Positions 15,725 through 24,085 of a DNA stretch of 64,000 nucleotides are shown in pieces (the first letter of the stretch is position 1; every line of letters begins with the position of its first letter). The translations under genes were made by a program, and so were the position numbers. Under the pieces are notes generated by a model, which saw only the letters and a program-made list of their open reading frames with translations, ran no database searches and was not told where the DNA came from. The stretch is from Gordonia iterans (lineage in GTDB: Bacteria > Actinomycetota > Actinomycetes > Mycobacteriales > Mycobacteriaceae), in contig NZ_CP027433.1 of NCBI RefSeq assembly GCF_002993285.1, positions 434,001 through 498,000 of the forward strand, in the 5' to 3' direction.

Positions 15725-16525
15725 ATGACTTCCTGGTTCTCCCACACGATCGTCGCGAGCGGGCGCCTGCCCCTGTTCCTGATGGCCGTCGGCTTTCTGC
15801 TGACTTTCCTCTTCATCCGCTTCAGCACCCGGATGATCCGGGCCCAGGTGCGCTGGTGGCCGGGAAACATCACCCCGGGCGGACTCCACATCCACCACGT
15901 CGTGTTCGGCCTAGTCACCGTCCTGGCCAGCGGATTCTCGCTGGTCGCACTCGCGAACTATCACACCCCCGTCACCAACGCAGTGCTCGGCACGTCGTTC
16001 GGGATCGGTGCGGCGCTGGTCCTGGACGAGTTCGCAATGGTCCTGCATCTGCGCGACGTGTATTGGACAAGGGAAGGCCGCTCCAGCATCGACGCCGTGT
16101 TCGCGGCGCTCGCCATCACCGTCCTGTTCGTCTTGGGACTGCACCCGGTGGGACTGTCCGGCGAGTTCGCCGAATACGAGACTGACCGTCAGGCTTCCAC
16201 ACTTGCGACGACGCTGGCCGTCCTCTGCGTGCAGTACCTGCTCGCTGTCGTGGTTCTCGTCAAAGGGAAGATCTGGACTGGTCTCCTCGGCCTGTTTCTT
16301 CCGGTCCTGTTGGTGGTCGGAGCGATCCGACTCGCTCGCCCGGCATCACCCTGGGCGCGCCGCTTCTACCGGGATCGGCCGGCCAAACGGGGCCGCGCCG
16401 AGCGACGGGAGCTGCGCTATCGCGAGCCGGTACGCCGTTCCAAAATCCGACTCCAGGAAGCCGTCGCGGGTCGCTTCGACCTGGACGGGCACGACGACCC
16501 CGTGCCCCGATCGGAGCAGCGGTGA
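15725..16525 (+). CDS. multi-pass membrane protein with HIHH and DE motifs
   Basis: This 266-aa protein has about six membrane helices and a basic cytoplasmic tail (RRFYRDRPAKRGRAERRELR). Conserved-looking polar residues lie at membrane edges: GGLHIHHVVFG (H55, H57, H58) and, after a helix with GTSFGIGAALVLDEFAM, D101-E102. The product of 17802-18899 repeats this layout (LHIAHALYGG, then FGLFIDEVGKF), so the two look like distant paralogues. The His and Asp/Glu arrangement could bind a metal; that is inference. The family is not one I can name. The gene sits in a coupled operon with the DUF2156 transferase and the hydrolase, so a role in flipping or remodelling the modified lipid is plausible. 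Confidence 0.7.
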   Translation: MTSWFSHTIVASGRLPLFLMAVGFLLTFLFIRFSTRMIRAQVRWWPGNITPGGLHIHHVVFGLVTVLASGFSLVALANYHTPVTNAVLGTSFGIGAALVLDEFAMVLHLRDVYWTREGRSSIDAVFAALAITVLFVLGLHPVGLSGEFAEYETDRQASTLATTLAVLCVQYLLAVVVLVKGKIWTGLLGLFLPVLLVVGAIRLARPASPWARRFYRDRPAKRGRAERRELRYREPVRRSKIRLQEAVAGRFDLDGHDDPVPRSEQR

Positions 16526-17805
16526 AGGCTCTGCTCGACCTGGATATCTCCACCGGATGGGTTCCGGTGGCGCTGACTGCCGTCGGCGCTGTGGCACTGT
16601 GCTGGCTTCTGCTGCTGCGCCCGGTCCGCGCTGCGGTCATGCTGATCGGCGGCGCACTGGTGGGCACCGTGGTGGTGATCGTCGTCGCCCGATGGCTCAT
16701 CGAGGATGTGATCGCGCTGGTGCCCGATCCGATTCCGCTCGCCGTGTACGCGTGGTCCGCGGCGATCCTGTTCGGGACGATCACCGGAGTCATCCGGCTC
16801 GTCCGCGACCGGGGTGTGTGGCGCCGGGTCGTGACATTGCTGGCCGTACTGTGCGTCACCGTCGCCGGCCTCGCCCAGATCAACGCCCACTTCGGCGAGT
16901 ACCCCACGGTCCGGAGCCTGCTCGGCATCACCGGTGCGCCGTCGGTCGATCTCGGCGCCCTCTCCCCGTCCCGCACGGTGCCGCTGGCGAGCTGGCGGCC
17001 ACCGCCTGGTCTACCGGCCGAGGGCCGCGTCGCGACCGTGGACATTCCTGCCACGAAGTCCAAGTTCTCGGCACGGCCGGCGCAGGTGTACCTGCCTCCG
17101 GCCTACTTCGCCGATCCCAGACCAGTCCTTCCGGTGCTCGTCCTGATCGCGGGCCAGCCGGGCTCCCCGGAGGATTGGGCCTTGCGGGCCGCCTCGGTGC
17201 AGTCGCTCAACGATTTCGCCGCCCAGCATCACGGCGTGGCGCCCATTGTCATCGCCGCTGACGGGACCGGAACCGAATTGGGGAATCCCCTGTGCATGGA
17301 CTCTCGACTCGGCAACGCCGCGACCTACCTGACCGCAGACATCGCGGAGTGGGCGCGTACTGGACTCGACGCGGAGACCGACCGTCGCAAGTGGGCCGTC
17401 GGCGGCCTCTCGTACGGGGGAACCTGCGCGCTGCAACTTGTGACCAACTTCCCCGACCAGTACCCGACCTTCCTGAACATGTCCGGGCAGTACGAACCCA
17501 CTCTCGGCGACCGCAGTCGGACGATCAGCGAAGCCTTCGGCGGCGACGCATCCGCGTTCGCGGCGGTGAACCCGGCCGACTTGCTGCGCCACCGCAGGTA
17601 TCCCGGAGTCGCCGGTGTCTTTGTCATCGGTGCCGACGACCACGCCTTCCGGCCCGGGCTCGAGCGGTTGGCACCCCTCGCCCGACAGTCCGGCATGGAC
17701 GTGCGGCTGTCCGTGATTCCCGGCGGCCACGATTTCCGAGTGTGGGCCGCCGGGCTCCGGGAGCAGCTGCCTTGGCTCGGCCGGCGAATGGGCATCGACT
17801 CGTGA
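16522..17805 (+). CDS. membrane-anchored alpha/beta-hydrolase (esterase)
   Basis: This 427-aa protein has about four N-terminal membrane helices (residues 10-125) and an outward esterase-D/antigen-85-like hydrolase domain. The nucleophile is S297 in GGLSYGG, the acid is probably in GADDHAF (about 370) and the His is H403 in PGGHDFRVW. The GTG start overlaps the upstream stop, showing coupling. In other bacteria, aminoacyl-PG synthases have partner hydrolases that remove the amino acid from the lipid (for example AhyD of Enterococcus faecium). By position this gene is the candidate for that role. It could instead be an acyl- or mycolyl-transferase-like enzyme. Confidence 0.82.
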   Translation: MKALLDLDISTGWVPVALTAVGAVALCWLLLLRPVRAAVMLIGGALVGTVVVIVVARWLIEDVIALVPDPIPLAVYAWSAAILFGTITGVIRLVRDRGVWRRVVTLLAVLCVTVAGLAQINAHFGEYPTVRSLLGITGAPSVDLGALSPSRTVPLASWRPPPGLPAEGRVATVDIPATKSKFSARPAQVYLPPAYFADPRPVLPVLVLIAGQPGSPEDWALRAASVQSLNDFAAQHHGVAPIVIAADGTGTELGNPLCMDSRLGNAATYLTADIAEWARTGLDAETDRRKWAVGGLSYGGTCALQLVTNFPDQYPTFLNMSGQYEPTLGDRSRTISEAFGGDASAFAAVNPADLLRHRRYPGVAGVFVIGADDHAFRPGLERLAPLARQSGMDVRLSVIPGGHDFRVWAAGLREQLPWLGRRMGIDS

Positions 17806-18899
17806 CCCACACGGACGAGACGACCGCCCGGGTAGCGGGATTCGTGCGCGAGCGCGGCGGCACCACATCGGTGACCGCCTTCCTCACCACGACCGTGGTC
17901 ACTGTGCTGGTGACCCGTGTCTACCTCCAAGCGACCGGATACCCGCAGATAGGAGGTGGTTCGCTGCACATCGCTCACGCGCTGTACGGCGGAGCCCTGA
18001 TGGTTGCGGCGCTGGTCGCCCAGTGGTTGTTTCTAGGGTTTCGAGTCCGCAACTTCTCGATCGCCGTCGGTGGGATCGGCTTCGGACTGTTCATCGACGA
18101 GGTCGGAAAGTTCGTGACCAAGTCGAACGACTACTTCTTCCACCCTGCCGCCGACATCATCTACGTCACGGTGGTCGCCGTCATCGGCGCCGGCAATGCA
18201 GTCCGGTTGATACGTCGCCCGACCCCGCACGAGGCACTGTCGAACGCGGCGGACATCGCCGCCCGGGGAGTCGCTCGAGGGCTGTCGCAACGACGCCGGC
18301 AGGACGCCGAGAACCTGTTGCGGCGAGCACTCGACGGCGGCGCCGATCCTGCGGTAGTCCGTACCGTCGGCGTCCTGGTTCGCTCGTGCCCCGCCGCGAC
18401 CGATCGGGGTGCCGAGGTGCGGGCGGCCCTGTCCGAACTGGTGCCGCCGGCGGTGCGCTCCCCTTTCTGGGTCACCTTCCTCGGATGGCTCCTCGTGGCG
18501 ACGTCTCTCGCGACGTGCCTCACTTCCGCCGTTGACCTTCCGTGGCGGCCTTCGGAACTCCTCTTCCACGCGGTCTCCGACAGGCACTTGCAGACCATCT
18601 CGAACACGACGTACATCGTGCTGGGCGGAGCGGTCTTCCTCACCGCCGGGGCCGGGATGATCGGCCGGGCGCATGCTCGCCGCCGGCGACTTCACTGGGA
18701 ATGGCCGTTGCGGGCCTTACAGACGGCGATAGTCGTCTTCACCCTGGTGGGCGGCTTGGTTGACTTCGCACAGTTCGGATTCGCCGCCCTGGCGAGCATC
18801 GCCGTCGGACTGATCACCCTCGCTGCCGTCAACAGTGAACTCACCCGTCTCCGCCGATGCGAATCTCCCGAGGAACGAGCCGATCGAATTCTCATGTGA
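17802..18899 (+). CDS. membrane protein, HxxH/DE type, paralogue of 15725-16525
   Basis: This 365-aa protein has an N-terminal membrane block, a soluble middle (about residues 145-220, RRQDAENLLRRALDGG) and a C-terminal block of about four helices. The first block repeats the motif layout of the 15725 product: GGSLHIAHALYGG (H56, H59), then GGIGFGLFIDEVGKFVT with D99-E100, at nearly the same spacing. The GTG start overlaps the hydrolase stop, so it is the last gene of the coupled run. I do not recognise the family. The two proteins may act as a pair in export or modification of the lipid product. Confidence 0.7.
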   Translation: MTHTDETTARVAGFVRERGGTTSVTAFLTTTVVTVLVTRVYLQATGYPQIGGGSLHIAHALYGGALMVAALVAQWLFLGFRVRNFSIAVGGIGFGLFIDEVGKFVTKSNDYFFHPAADIIYVTVVAVIGAGNAVRLIRRPTPHEALSNAADIAARGVARGLSQRRRQDAENLLRRALDGGADPAVVRTVGVLVRSCPAATDRGAEVRAALSELVPPAVRSPFWVTFLGWLLVATSLATCLTSAVDLPWRPSELLFHAVSDRHLQTISNTTYIVLGGAVFLTAGAGMIGRAHARRRRLHWEWPLRALQTAIVVFTLVGGLVDFAQFGFAALASIAVGLITLAAVNSELTRLRRCESPEERADRILM

Positions 18900-18990
18900 C
18901 TAGACACTGCGGCAATGACCATTCTGCTTCCACCATTCCGCCGATTCCAGAACCGGATTTCGGCAGTCAACAAGAAAGAACGGACAAACT

Positions 18991-19977
18991 ATGAAAACTC
19001 GGCCGACTACACGCTCGATGGCTGTCCTGAGCGCCGGCGCAATCCTCCTCTCCGGCTGCGGGTCCGATAGCGGTGATGTGCCGGGCGACCCGTCCGCCAC
19101 CGCGCAGACGTCCGTCGCCGAGTCCGCGGCGTCGAGCACCGACGTCTCCGGGAAGGTGACCAAGAAGCGTGTCCAGTACTACACCGGCGCCGACGCCGAC
19201 CCGGATCAGAACTGGGCCGACCTCTATCTGCCCGCCGGCGACCATCGTCCCGGGTCGATTCCGCTGGTGGTTCTGATCCACGGCGGGGCCTGGCGGATGC
19301 CGCTGGGCGCGGAGATCTTCAACGACCTCGCCGAAGACATCGCCGCCCGGGGAATGGCGGTGTACAACGTCGAGTACCGGCGGGTGGGCGCCGGTGGGGG
19401 CTGGCCTGCGACGTTCCACGACGTCGCCCGCGCGCTCGATCACGTCACCGAACTCAATCGCGAGCATCCGGAGTTCACCGTCGACGACGAACTCGTCGTG
19501 GGCCACTCGGCCGGGGCTCAGCTGGCGACGTGGGCGGGCACGCGCCACAAGCGGGCAGACGACGAGGTCGGCAGCAAGCCGGCGTTCCGGCCCAAGCGCG
19601 CGATCTCGCTCGCCGGACCGCTGGACATGACCCAGGCGGTCAAGGACGGCGACGACCGGATCGTCGCCGCGCTCGGCGGAACGCCCGAGGAGCAACCTGA
19701 CCGGTACAAGATGGTGGACCCGATCCAGAACCTCGATCCGGAGATCCCCGTCGCCGCCGTTCACGGCACGGCTGATCGAGTCGTCTTCCCGCACAACTCG
19801 ACGCGGTACGTGTCGGCGCTGAACGCTCGCGGAGGTCACGGCCGGTTGCTGATCTTCGACGGTGAGGATCACGGATCTATCGTCAAGCGCGGCACCGACC
19901 CGTACAACCAGATCCTCGACCTGGTGAGCGAGTTCGCCGACACCCCGATCGAGAAGATCAAGCAAGGCGGCCGATGA
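18991..19977 (+). CDS. secreted lipoprotein esterase, BD-FAE/kynurenine-formamidase-like
   Basis: This 328-aa alpha/beta-hydrolase has a lipoprotein signal: a basic start, a hydrophobic stretch, and lipobox LLSGC with Cys at about residue 25. The oxyanion motif is LIHGGAW, the nucleophile S173 in VGHSAGAQ, the acid D262 in HGTADRVV and the His H294 in GEDHGSI. It would act on the outer face of the membrane. It lies 91 bases after the coupled operon on the same strand, so it may belong to the same pathway or be independent. A decayed relative is at 540-835. Confidence 0.88.
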   Translation: MKTRPTTRSMAVLSAGAILLSGCGSDSGDVPGDPSATAQTSVAESAASSTDVSGKVTKKRVQYYTGADADPDQNWADLYLPAGDHRPGSIPLVVLIHGGAWRMPLGAEIFNDLAEDIAARGMAVYNVEYRRVGAGGGWPATFHDVARALDHVTELNREHPEFTVDDELVVGHSAGAQLATWAGTRHKRADDEVGSKPAFRPKRAISLAGPLDMTQAVKDGDDRIVAALGGTPEEQPDRYKMVDPIQNLDPEIPVAAVHGTADRVVFPHNSTRYVSALNARGGHGRLLIFDGEDHGSIVKRGTDPYNQILDLVSEFADTPIEKIKQGGR

Positions 19978-20011
19978 CCTCGCGGTAGTGCTCCAAGGCC
20001 AGTCGGGAGCC

Positions 20012-20671
20012 TCACGTCGTCGTGTCGCCCCTGCGTGCATAGCGTGGCTGGGGGCCGTGCCAGCCAAACCTCAGCGACGCCAGTCGCAGCGCGATGGCGG
20101 CCGCAGCGCAGATCATGCCCATCCACTCCTGGTAGTCCGCGTAACGCACGAGCAGCGACACCGCCGAGGCGCACAGGAGAGCGGGTATCGCGTAGAGGTG
20201 CTCGCCGGGCCGCAGCACACTCGGAACGGAACCGGACAGGACGTCGCGGATCACACCGCCGCCGATGGCGCTCGTCATGCCGAGCAACGCTGCGCCCGGC
20301 GTCGACAGACCGGCGTCATGGGCCAGGATCGTTCCGGTCACGGCGAACAGTCCGAGCCCGATCGCGTCGGCGATGTCCAATGGCCATGCAGTGAGGCGTG
20401 CGGGCGGATTCCAGAGAAAGACGAGGAATCCCGCCGCGACGGCGATCGCAAGCAGATGCATGTCACGAAATGCGTAGGGCGGAGTAGTTCCGCTGATCAC
20501 GTCGCGGACGATGCCGCCGCCCAGAGCGGTCACCGCGGAGAGCATCAGGATTCCGACCACGTCCATCTGGCGCCGGACCGCTACCAGAGCTCCAGCCGCG
20601 CCGAAGGCGGCGACCGCCGCCCCTTCGCCGAAATGGTGTACCACCGACAGAGTCTCGTTGATTCCTGCCAT
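20012..20671 (-). CDS. TRIC-type cation channel family membrane protein
   Basis: This 219-aa protein is made of two repeated halves, each with three helices. It carries the family signature twice: LGGGIVRDVISG and IGGGVIRDVLSG. This is the UPF0126/TRIC (YadS-like) family of small trimeric channels, reported to pass monovalent cations or, in some bacteria, glycine. The start is ATG at 20671. It faces the lipoprotein esterase convergently and has no obvious functional partner nearby. Confidence 0.9.
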   Translation of the reverse strand: MAGINETLSVVHHFGEGAAVAAFGAAGALVAVRRQMDVVGILMLSAVTALGGGIVRDVISGTTPPYAFRDMHLLAIAVAAGFLVFLWNPPARLTAWPLDIADAIGLGLFAVTGTILAHDAGLSTPGAALLGMTSAIGGGVIRDVLSGSVPSVLRPGEHLYAIPALLCASAVSLLVRYADYQEWMGMICAAAAIALRLASLRFGWHGPQPRYARRGDTTT

Positions 20672-21130
20672 AATATTTGGACGTTACACTGAATTCCCGT
20701 GCGCGGTTTCTGTCTCCGTCGAACAACGCATTAGGGGCCTACTCCCGGACCATTTGAACTGGATTCTCGTTTCTTTCACAATCGTGGTTTGTCGGCGGCC
20801 AATAGCTGTATGTCCGAACGCCCCGATCAGTGCCCTCACCCGTGCTCGCGTCTGCGCCCGGGGGTTGGCGAGCGGCAGTCGGGGTCGTTGCCAGGTTCTT
20901 GGTCAGTCGCGACGCCGTCGAGTCCGGCGCGACGAGCCCGACCACCGCTGCCCGCCCTCGCAAGGTGCGATGTCGCTGGGGCAGTCGCCGCCGGACAGGT
21001 GTTCCTTCGCCTGTCGGAATCTCTGTGTCTCGACTCCAATTATCACAGGTGAGAGCACCTTTCTTCATCGTCCAGGCCAGGCATGTTCAACTCAATCATG
21101 AAATGTCGAGCTAGTAAGTAGGCTGGCGGC
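20672..21130. other. 459-base intergenic region, no gene seen
   Basis: No open frame here resembles a known protein and I find no tRNA-like or terminator-like structure. It separates the divergent TRIC and CPBP genes, so it must hold both promoters. I could not assign -10 or -35 elements confidently. Confidence 0.4.
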
Positions 21131-21934
21131 GTGACCTTCTGGGCCCGGCTGCGCAGTGCGTCCGAACCTGCGGTGCCTGTCGAACCGGACCGCACCCAGC
21201 GACGTGCCCTGATCATCGAGCTAGTCATCGTCGGGATCCTCACCTTCGGATTCTCCGCGGTGTCGGCGGCCCTGGCCCTGCTCGACGCACAGCTCACCGG
21301 CGGCATCGGCGCGCAGACCGTCGCGTTGAACCCGAGCGAGTCCGATGTCGGCGCCATCGACTTCCTCCGGCAGTGGATGCGCGCGACCCGCCTGATCGCG
21401 ATCGGTGCGCTCGGCGTGTATCTGTTGTGGCGCAGCGGGGTCCTGCTGTCGCGCGTGGGCCTCGGCCGGCCGCGGTGCGACGACGTGCCGCCCGGGCTCG
21501 CGTTGGCCGCACTGATCGGACTGCCCGGTCTCGCGCTCGTCGCCCTCGCGCGGTACCTCGGGCTCAACGCCGACCTGGTGGCCAGCGGCACCGGAATCCC
21601 CTGGTGGCAGTACCTCACCCTGATTCTGATCGCGGTCGGCAACGCGGTCGCCGAAGAGGTGATCGTGGTCGCGTACTTCCTGATCCGCCTGAAGCAGCTC
21701 GGTGTCGGACCGAATGCGGCACTCGCTTGGTCGGCGCTCCTGCGCGGCGGCTATCACCTGTATCAGGGCTTCGGCGCCGGGCTGGGCAACGTGGTGATGG
21801 GCGTGGTCTTCGCGCGGTGGTATCAGGCCACGGGCCGGGTATGGCCGCTGGTCGTCGCGCATGCGGTGATCGACGTCGTTGCGTTTGTCGGATACGCACT
21901 GCTGGCTCCGCACCTCGGGTGGCTGACCGGCTGA
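21131..21934 (+). CDS. CPBP-family intramembrane metalloprotease
   Basis: This protein of about 267 aa has six to eight membrane helices. Its C-terminal half has the CPBP (ABI) motifs: paired glutamates in NAVAEEVIVVAYF, then RGGYHLYQGFGAGLGN with the first His, and VVAHAVIDVVAF with the second His. Relatives include Rce1-type CAAX proteases and bacteriocin-immunity proteins. The usual second-motif FxxxR is less clear here. The substrate is unknown. The start is GTG at 21131. Confidence 0.88.
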   Translation: MTFWARLRSASEPAVPVEPDRTQRRALIIELVIVGILTFGFSAVSAALALLDAQLTGGIGAQTVALNPSESDVGAIDFLRQWMRATRLIAIGALGVYLLWRSGVLLSRVGLGRPRCDDVPPGLALAALIGLPGLALVALARYLGLNADLVASGTGIPWWQYLTLILIAVGNAVAEEVIVVAYFLIRLKQLGVGPNAALAWSALLRGGYHLYQGFGAGLGNVVMGVVFARWYQATGRVWPLVVAHAVIDVVAFVGYALLAPHLGWLTG

Positions 21935-22104
21935 TCTCCCGGCCTTCAGCCGATCTCACCGGCGGTGATCTGCCGGTGTGCAGCTTCTCTCTCCCACACG
22001 GCTCGCCGAGTGCGTGCCTTGTGACCTCGCCGACGCGTTCGCCGTAACTCGGCCGGAACAGCGGTGCCTTTGGATCAGGAGGGCAGATCTGAAGGAGCAG
22101 AACA

Positions 22105-22971
22105 TTGTCGTATGTGAAACCGGCGGACTTCGTCCGCTCGATGGTCGACGCCGGCGAGAGCAAGGCGTTCCTGGCCACGCGGGACACCCTGGTGCGCTCG
22201 TACATGGCGGGAGCGATTCTCGCGCTTGCCGCTGCTTTCGCGGTCACCGTGACCGTCCGCACCGGAGAGCCCCTGCTGGGCGCGCTGCTGTTCCCGGTCG
22301 GCTTCTGTCTGCTCTACCTGATGGGCTTCGACTTGCTCACCGGCGTGTTCACGCTGGTGCCGCTGGCGCTCCTGGACAAGCGCCGCGGCATGACGGTGGG
22401 GCGGATGTTCCGCAACTGGGGTCTGGTGTTCGTCGGGAACCTGGCCGGTGCGCTCACCGTGGCGGTGATGATGGCGATCGTGGTGACGTACGGCTTCAGC
22501 GTGCCCCCGGACGAGATCGGCCAGCGCCTCGCGGAGATCGGCCACGAACGAACCCTCGGCTATGCCGAGCACGGCGCTGCCGGCATGCTCACGCTCTTCA
22601 TCCGGGCGGTCCTGTGCAACTGGATGGTCTCGACCGGCGTGGTCGGTGCGATGATGTCGAAGTCGTTGGGCGGCAAGGTGATCGCGATGTGGATGCCGAT
22701 CATGCTGTTCTTCTACATGGGCTTCGAGCACTCGATCGTCAACATGTTCCTGTTCCCGTCCGGCCTCATGCTGGGCGGCGACTTCAACCTCGCCGACTAC
22801 ATGATCTGGAACGAGATCCCGACCGTGGTCGGCAATCTGGTCGGCGGGCTGACCTTCGTCGGCCTGGCGCTGTACGTGACGCACGGCAGGACTCGACCGG
22901 CGTTCGAGCCGGAGACCCCGGCGCCGCGGGCGCAGGCCGACCGGACTGAGGACGCGGACCCGACGGCCTGA
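22105..22971 (+). CDS. formate/nitrite transporter (FNT) family channel
   Basis: This 288-aa protein has six membrane helices and a disordered acidic C terminus. FNT features include YVKPADFVRSMVDAGESKA at the start, GFDLLTGVFTLVPLA, and the NWMVSTGVVGAMMSKSLGGK and GFEHSIVNMFLFP loops; the latter holds the conserved pore His. It should conduct formate, nitrite or a related small anion. The TTG start at 22105 is supported by GAAGGAG eight bases upstream. No nitrite reductase or formate enzyme gene is nearby. Confidence 0.9.
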   Translation: MSYVKPADFVRSMVDAGESKAFLATRDTLVRSYMAGAILALAAAFAVTVTVRTGEPLLGALLFPVGFCLLYLMGFDLLTGVFTLVPLALLDKRRGMTVGRMFRNWGLVFVGNLAGALTVAVMMAIVVTYGFSVPPDEIGQRLAEIGHERTLGYAEHGAAGMLTLFIRAVLCNWMVSTGVVGAMMSKSLGGKVIAMWMPIMLFFYMGFEHSIVNMFLFPSGLMLGGDFNLADYMIWNEIPTVVGNLVGGLTFVGLALYVTHGRTRPAFEPETPAPRAQADRTEDADPTA

Positions 22972-23061
22972 CGCCGAACAGGCGCGAGGCAGGTCCGGCC
23001 GCCGCCCGGCTTGTGGGAGACGGTCGGACCTTTCGACTCGGGCCTCGTTCCTCGGCCCGGC

Positions 23062-24057
23062 TCAAGGAGCGGGTCGGGCGGCCGCGGCCAGCTTCGGCGT
23101 GATCTGCTCCAGCGAGAACTTCAGCGAGACCGGGGTGCCGGCGGCCAGACCCTGGTTGGCGGGGCCGTCCTCGGGGATCTCCACGGCGCGGCCGTCGCGG
23201 ACCACCGCGAGCGAGTTCAGCCGGGCGTCGTTCTGCAGCTCAGCGAACGGCAGGCCGATCGTCGAGAAGAGGGCGACCTGGGCGTTGAGATCGGACACCC
23301 GCTCCACCGGAACACTGGCGAAGAATCCCGAGCTCTGCAACCGCGTGACCGGCGGGTTCTGTACGAAGCCGAGCGCGGCGAAGACGTCGAACCGGGCATC
23401 CCCCTCCAGGTAGGCGCCGTAGGCGTTGCCGAACTTCACGGCGCTGACGAAGGTCTTGCCCGTGAACTCGGGGTTCTCGTTCTTCAGCCGGTTCGACGTC
23501 GCCTCGGTGTCGGCGATCAGCTTCGCGGCCTCGTCGCCCTTGCCGAGCGCCTTGCCGATCAGCTCGGTCTGGGTCTTCCAGTTCACCGCGAAGTCTCCGG
23601 CGCCGTCGGGCGCGGTGACCACCGGCGCGATCTTCGAGAGGCGTTCGGTCACCGCCGGATCGTTCTTGGCGCGGACGTTCAGGATCAGGTCGGGCTCGAG
23701 CTCCTCGATCTGCTGGTAGTTGAACTCGCCCTGGCTCTGCGCCGAGAGCAGGGTGGGGGTGACGTCGCCGAACTTCGGCGCATCCCACTCGCCCACACCC
23801 TTGGTCGCCTCGCCGAAGGCCATCCAGTCGTAGACGGCGACCGGCTTCACCCCGAGTTCCAGCGCGACGGCGCCGTCGGACCAGCCCAGGCCGACCACGC
23901 GCGGATTGTCACCGAGCGTGAAGCCCGGGCTCGCCGCCGGGTCGTTGTAGACCCGCTCTCCGTCGACGCCGTCGTCGCCGGTTTGAACGCACGCGGTGAG
24001 GGCCACCAGGAGCGCGGCGACGAGGGCCACAAGCGCTCCGATTCGCCTGGTCGGCAT
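23062..24057 (-). CDS. iron-siderophore ABC transporter substrate-binding lipoprotein
   Basis: This 331-aa protein has a lipoprotein signal (LVALVAALLVALTAC) and a FepB/FhuD-type periplasmic-binding fold: RVVGLGWSDGAVALELGVKPVAV, then YQQIEELEPDLILNV, then FGNAYGAYLEGDARFDVFAALGF. It would bind an Fe(III)-siderophore outside the membrane. The ATG at 24057 has AAAGGA upstream; the frame runs 16 codons further without support. It is last in an iron-uptake operon whose upstream control region has an IdeR-like box. A REP-like repeat follows its stop at about 23028-23065. Confidence 0.93.
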   Translation of the reverse strand: MPTRRIGALVALVAALLVALTACVQTGDDGVDGERVYNDPAASPGFTLGDNPRVVGLGWSDGAVALELGVKPVAVYDWMAFGEATKGVGEWDAPKFGDVTPTLLSAQSQGEFNYQQIEELEPDLILNVRAKNDPAVTERLSKIAPVVTAPDGAGDFAVNWKTQTELIGKALGKGDEAAKLIADTEATSNRLKNENPEFTGKTFVSAVKFGNAYGAYLEGDARFDVFAALGFVQNPPVTRLQSSGFFASVPVERVSDLNAQVALFSTIGLPFAELQNDARLNSLAVVRDGRAVEIPEDGPANQGLAAGTPVSLKFSLEQITPKLAAAARPAP

Positions 24058-24085
24058 GATCGATTCCTTTCGTCGGGGGTGCAAT

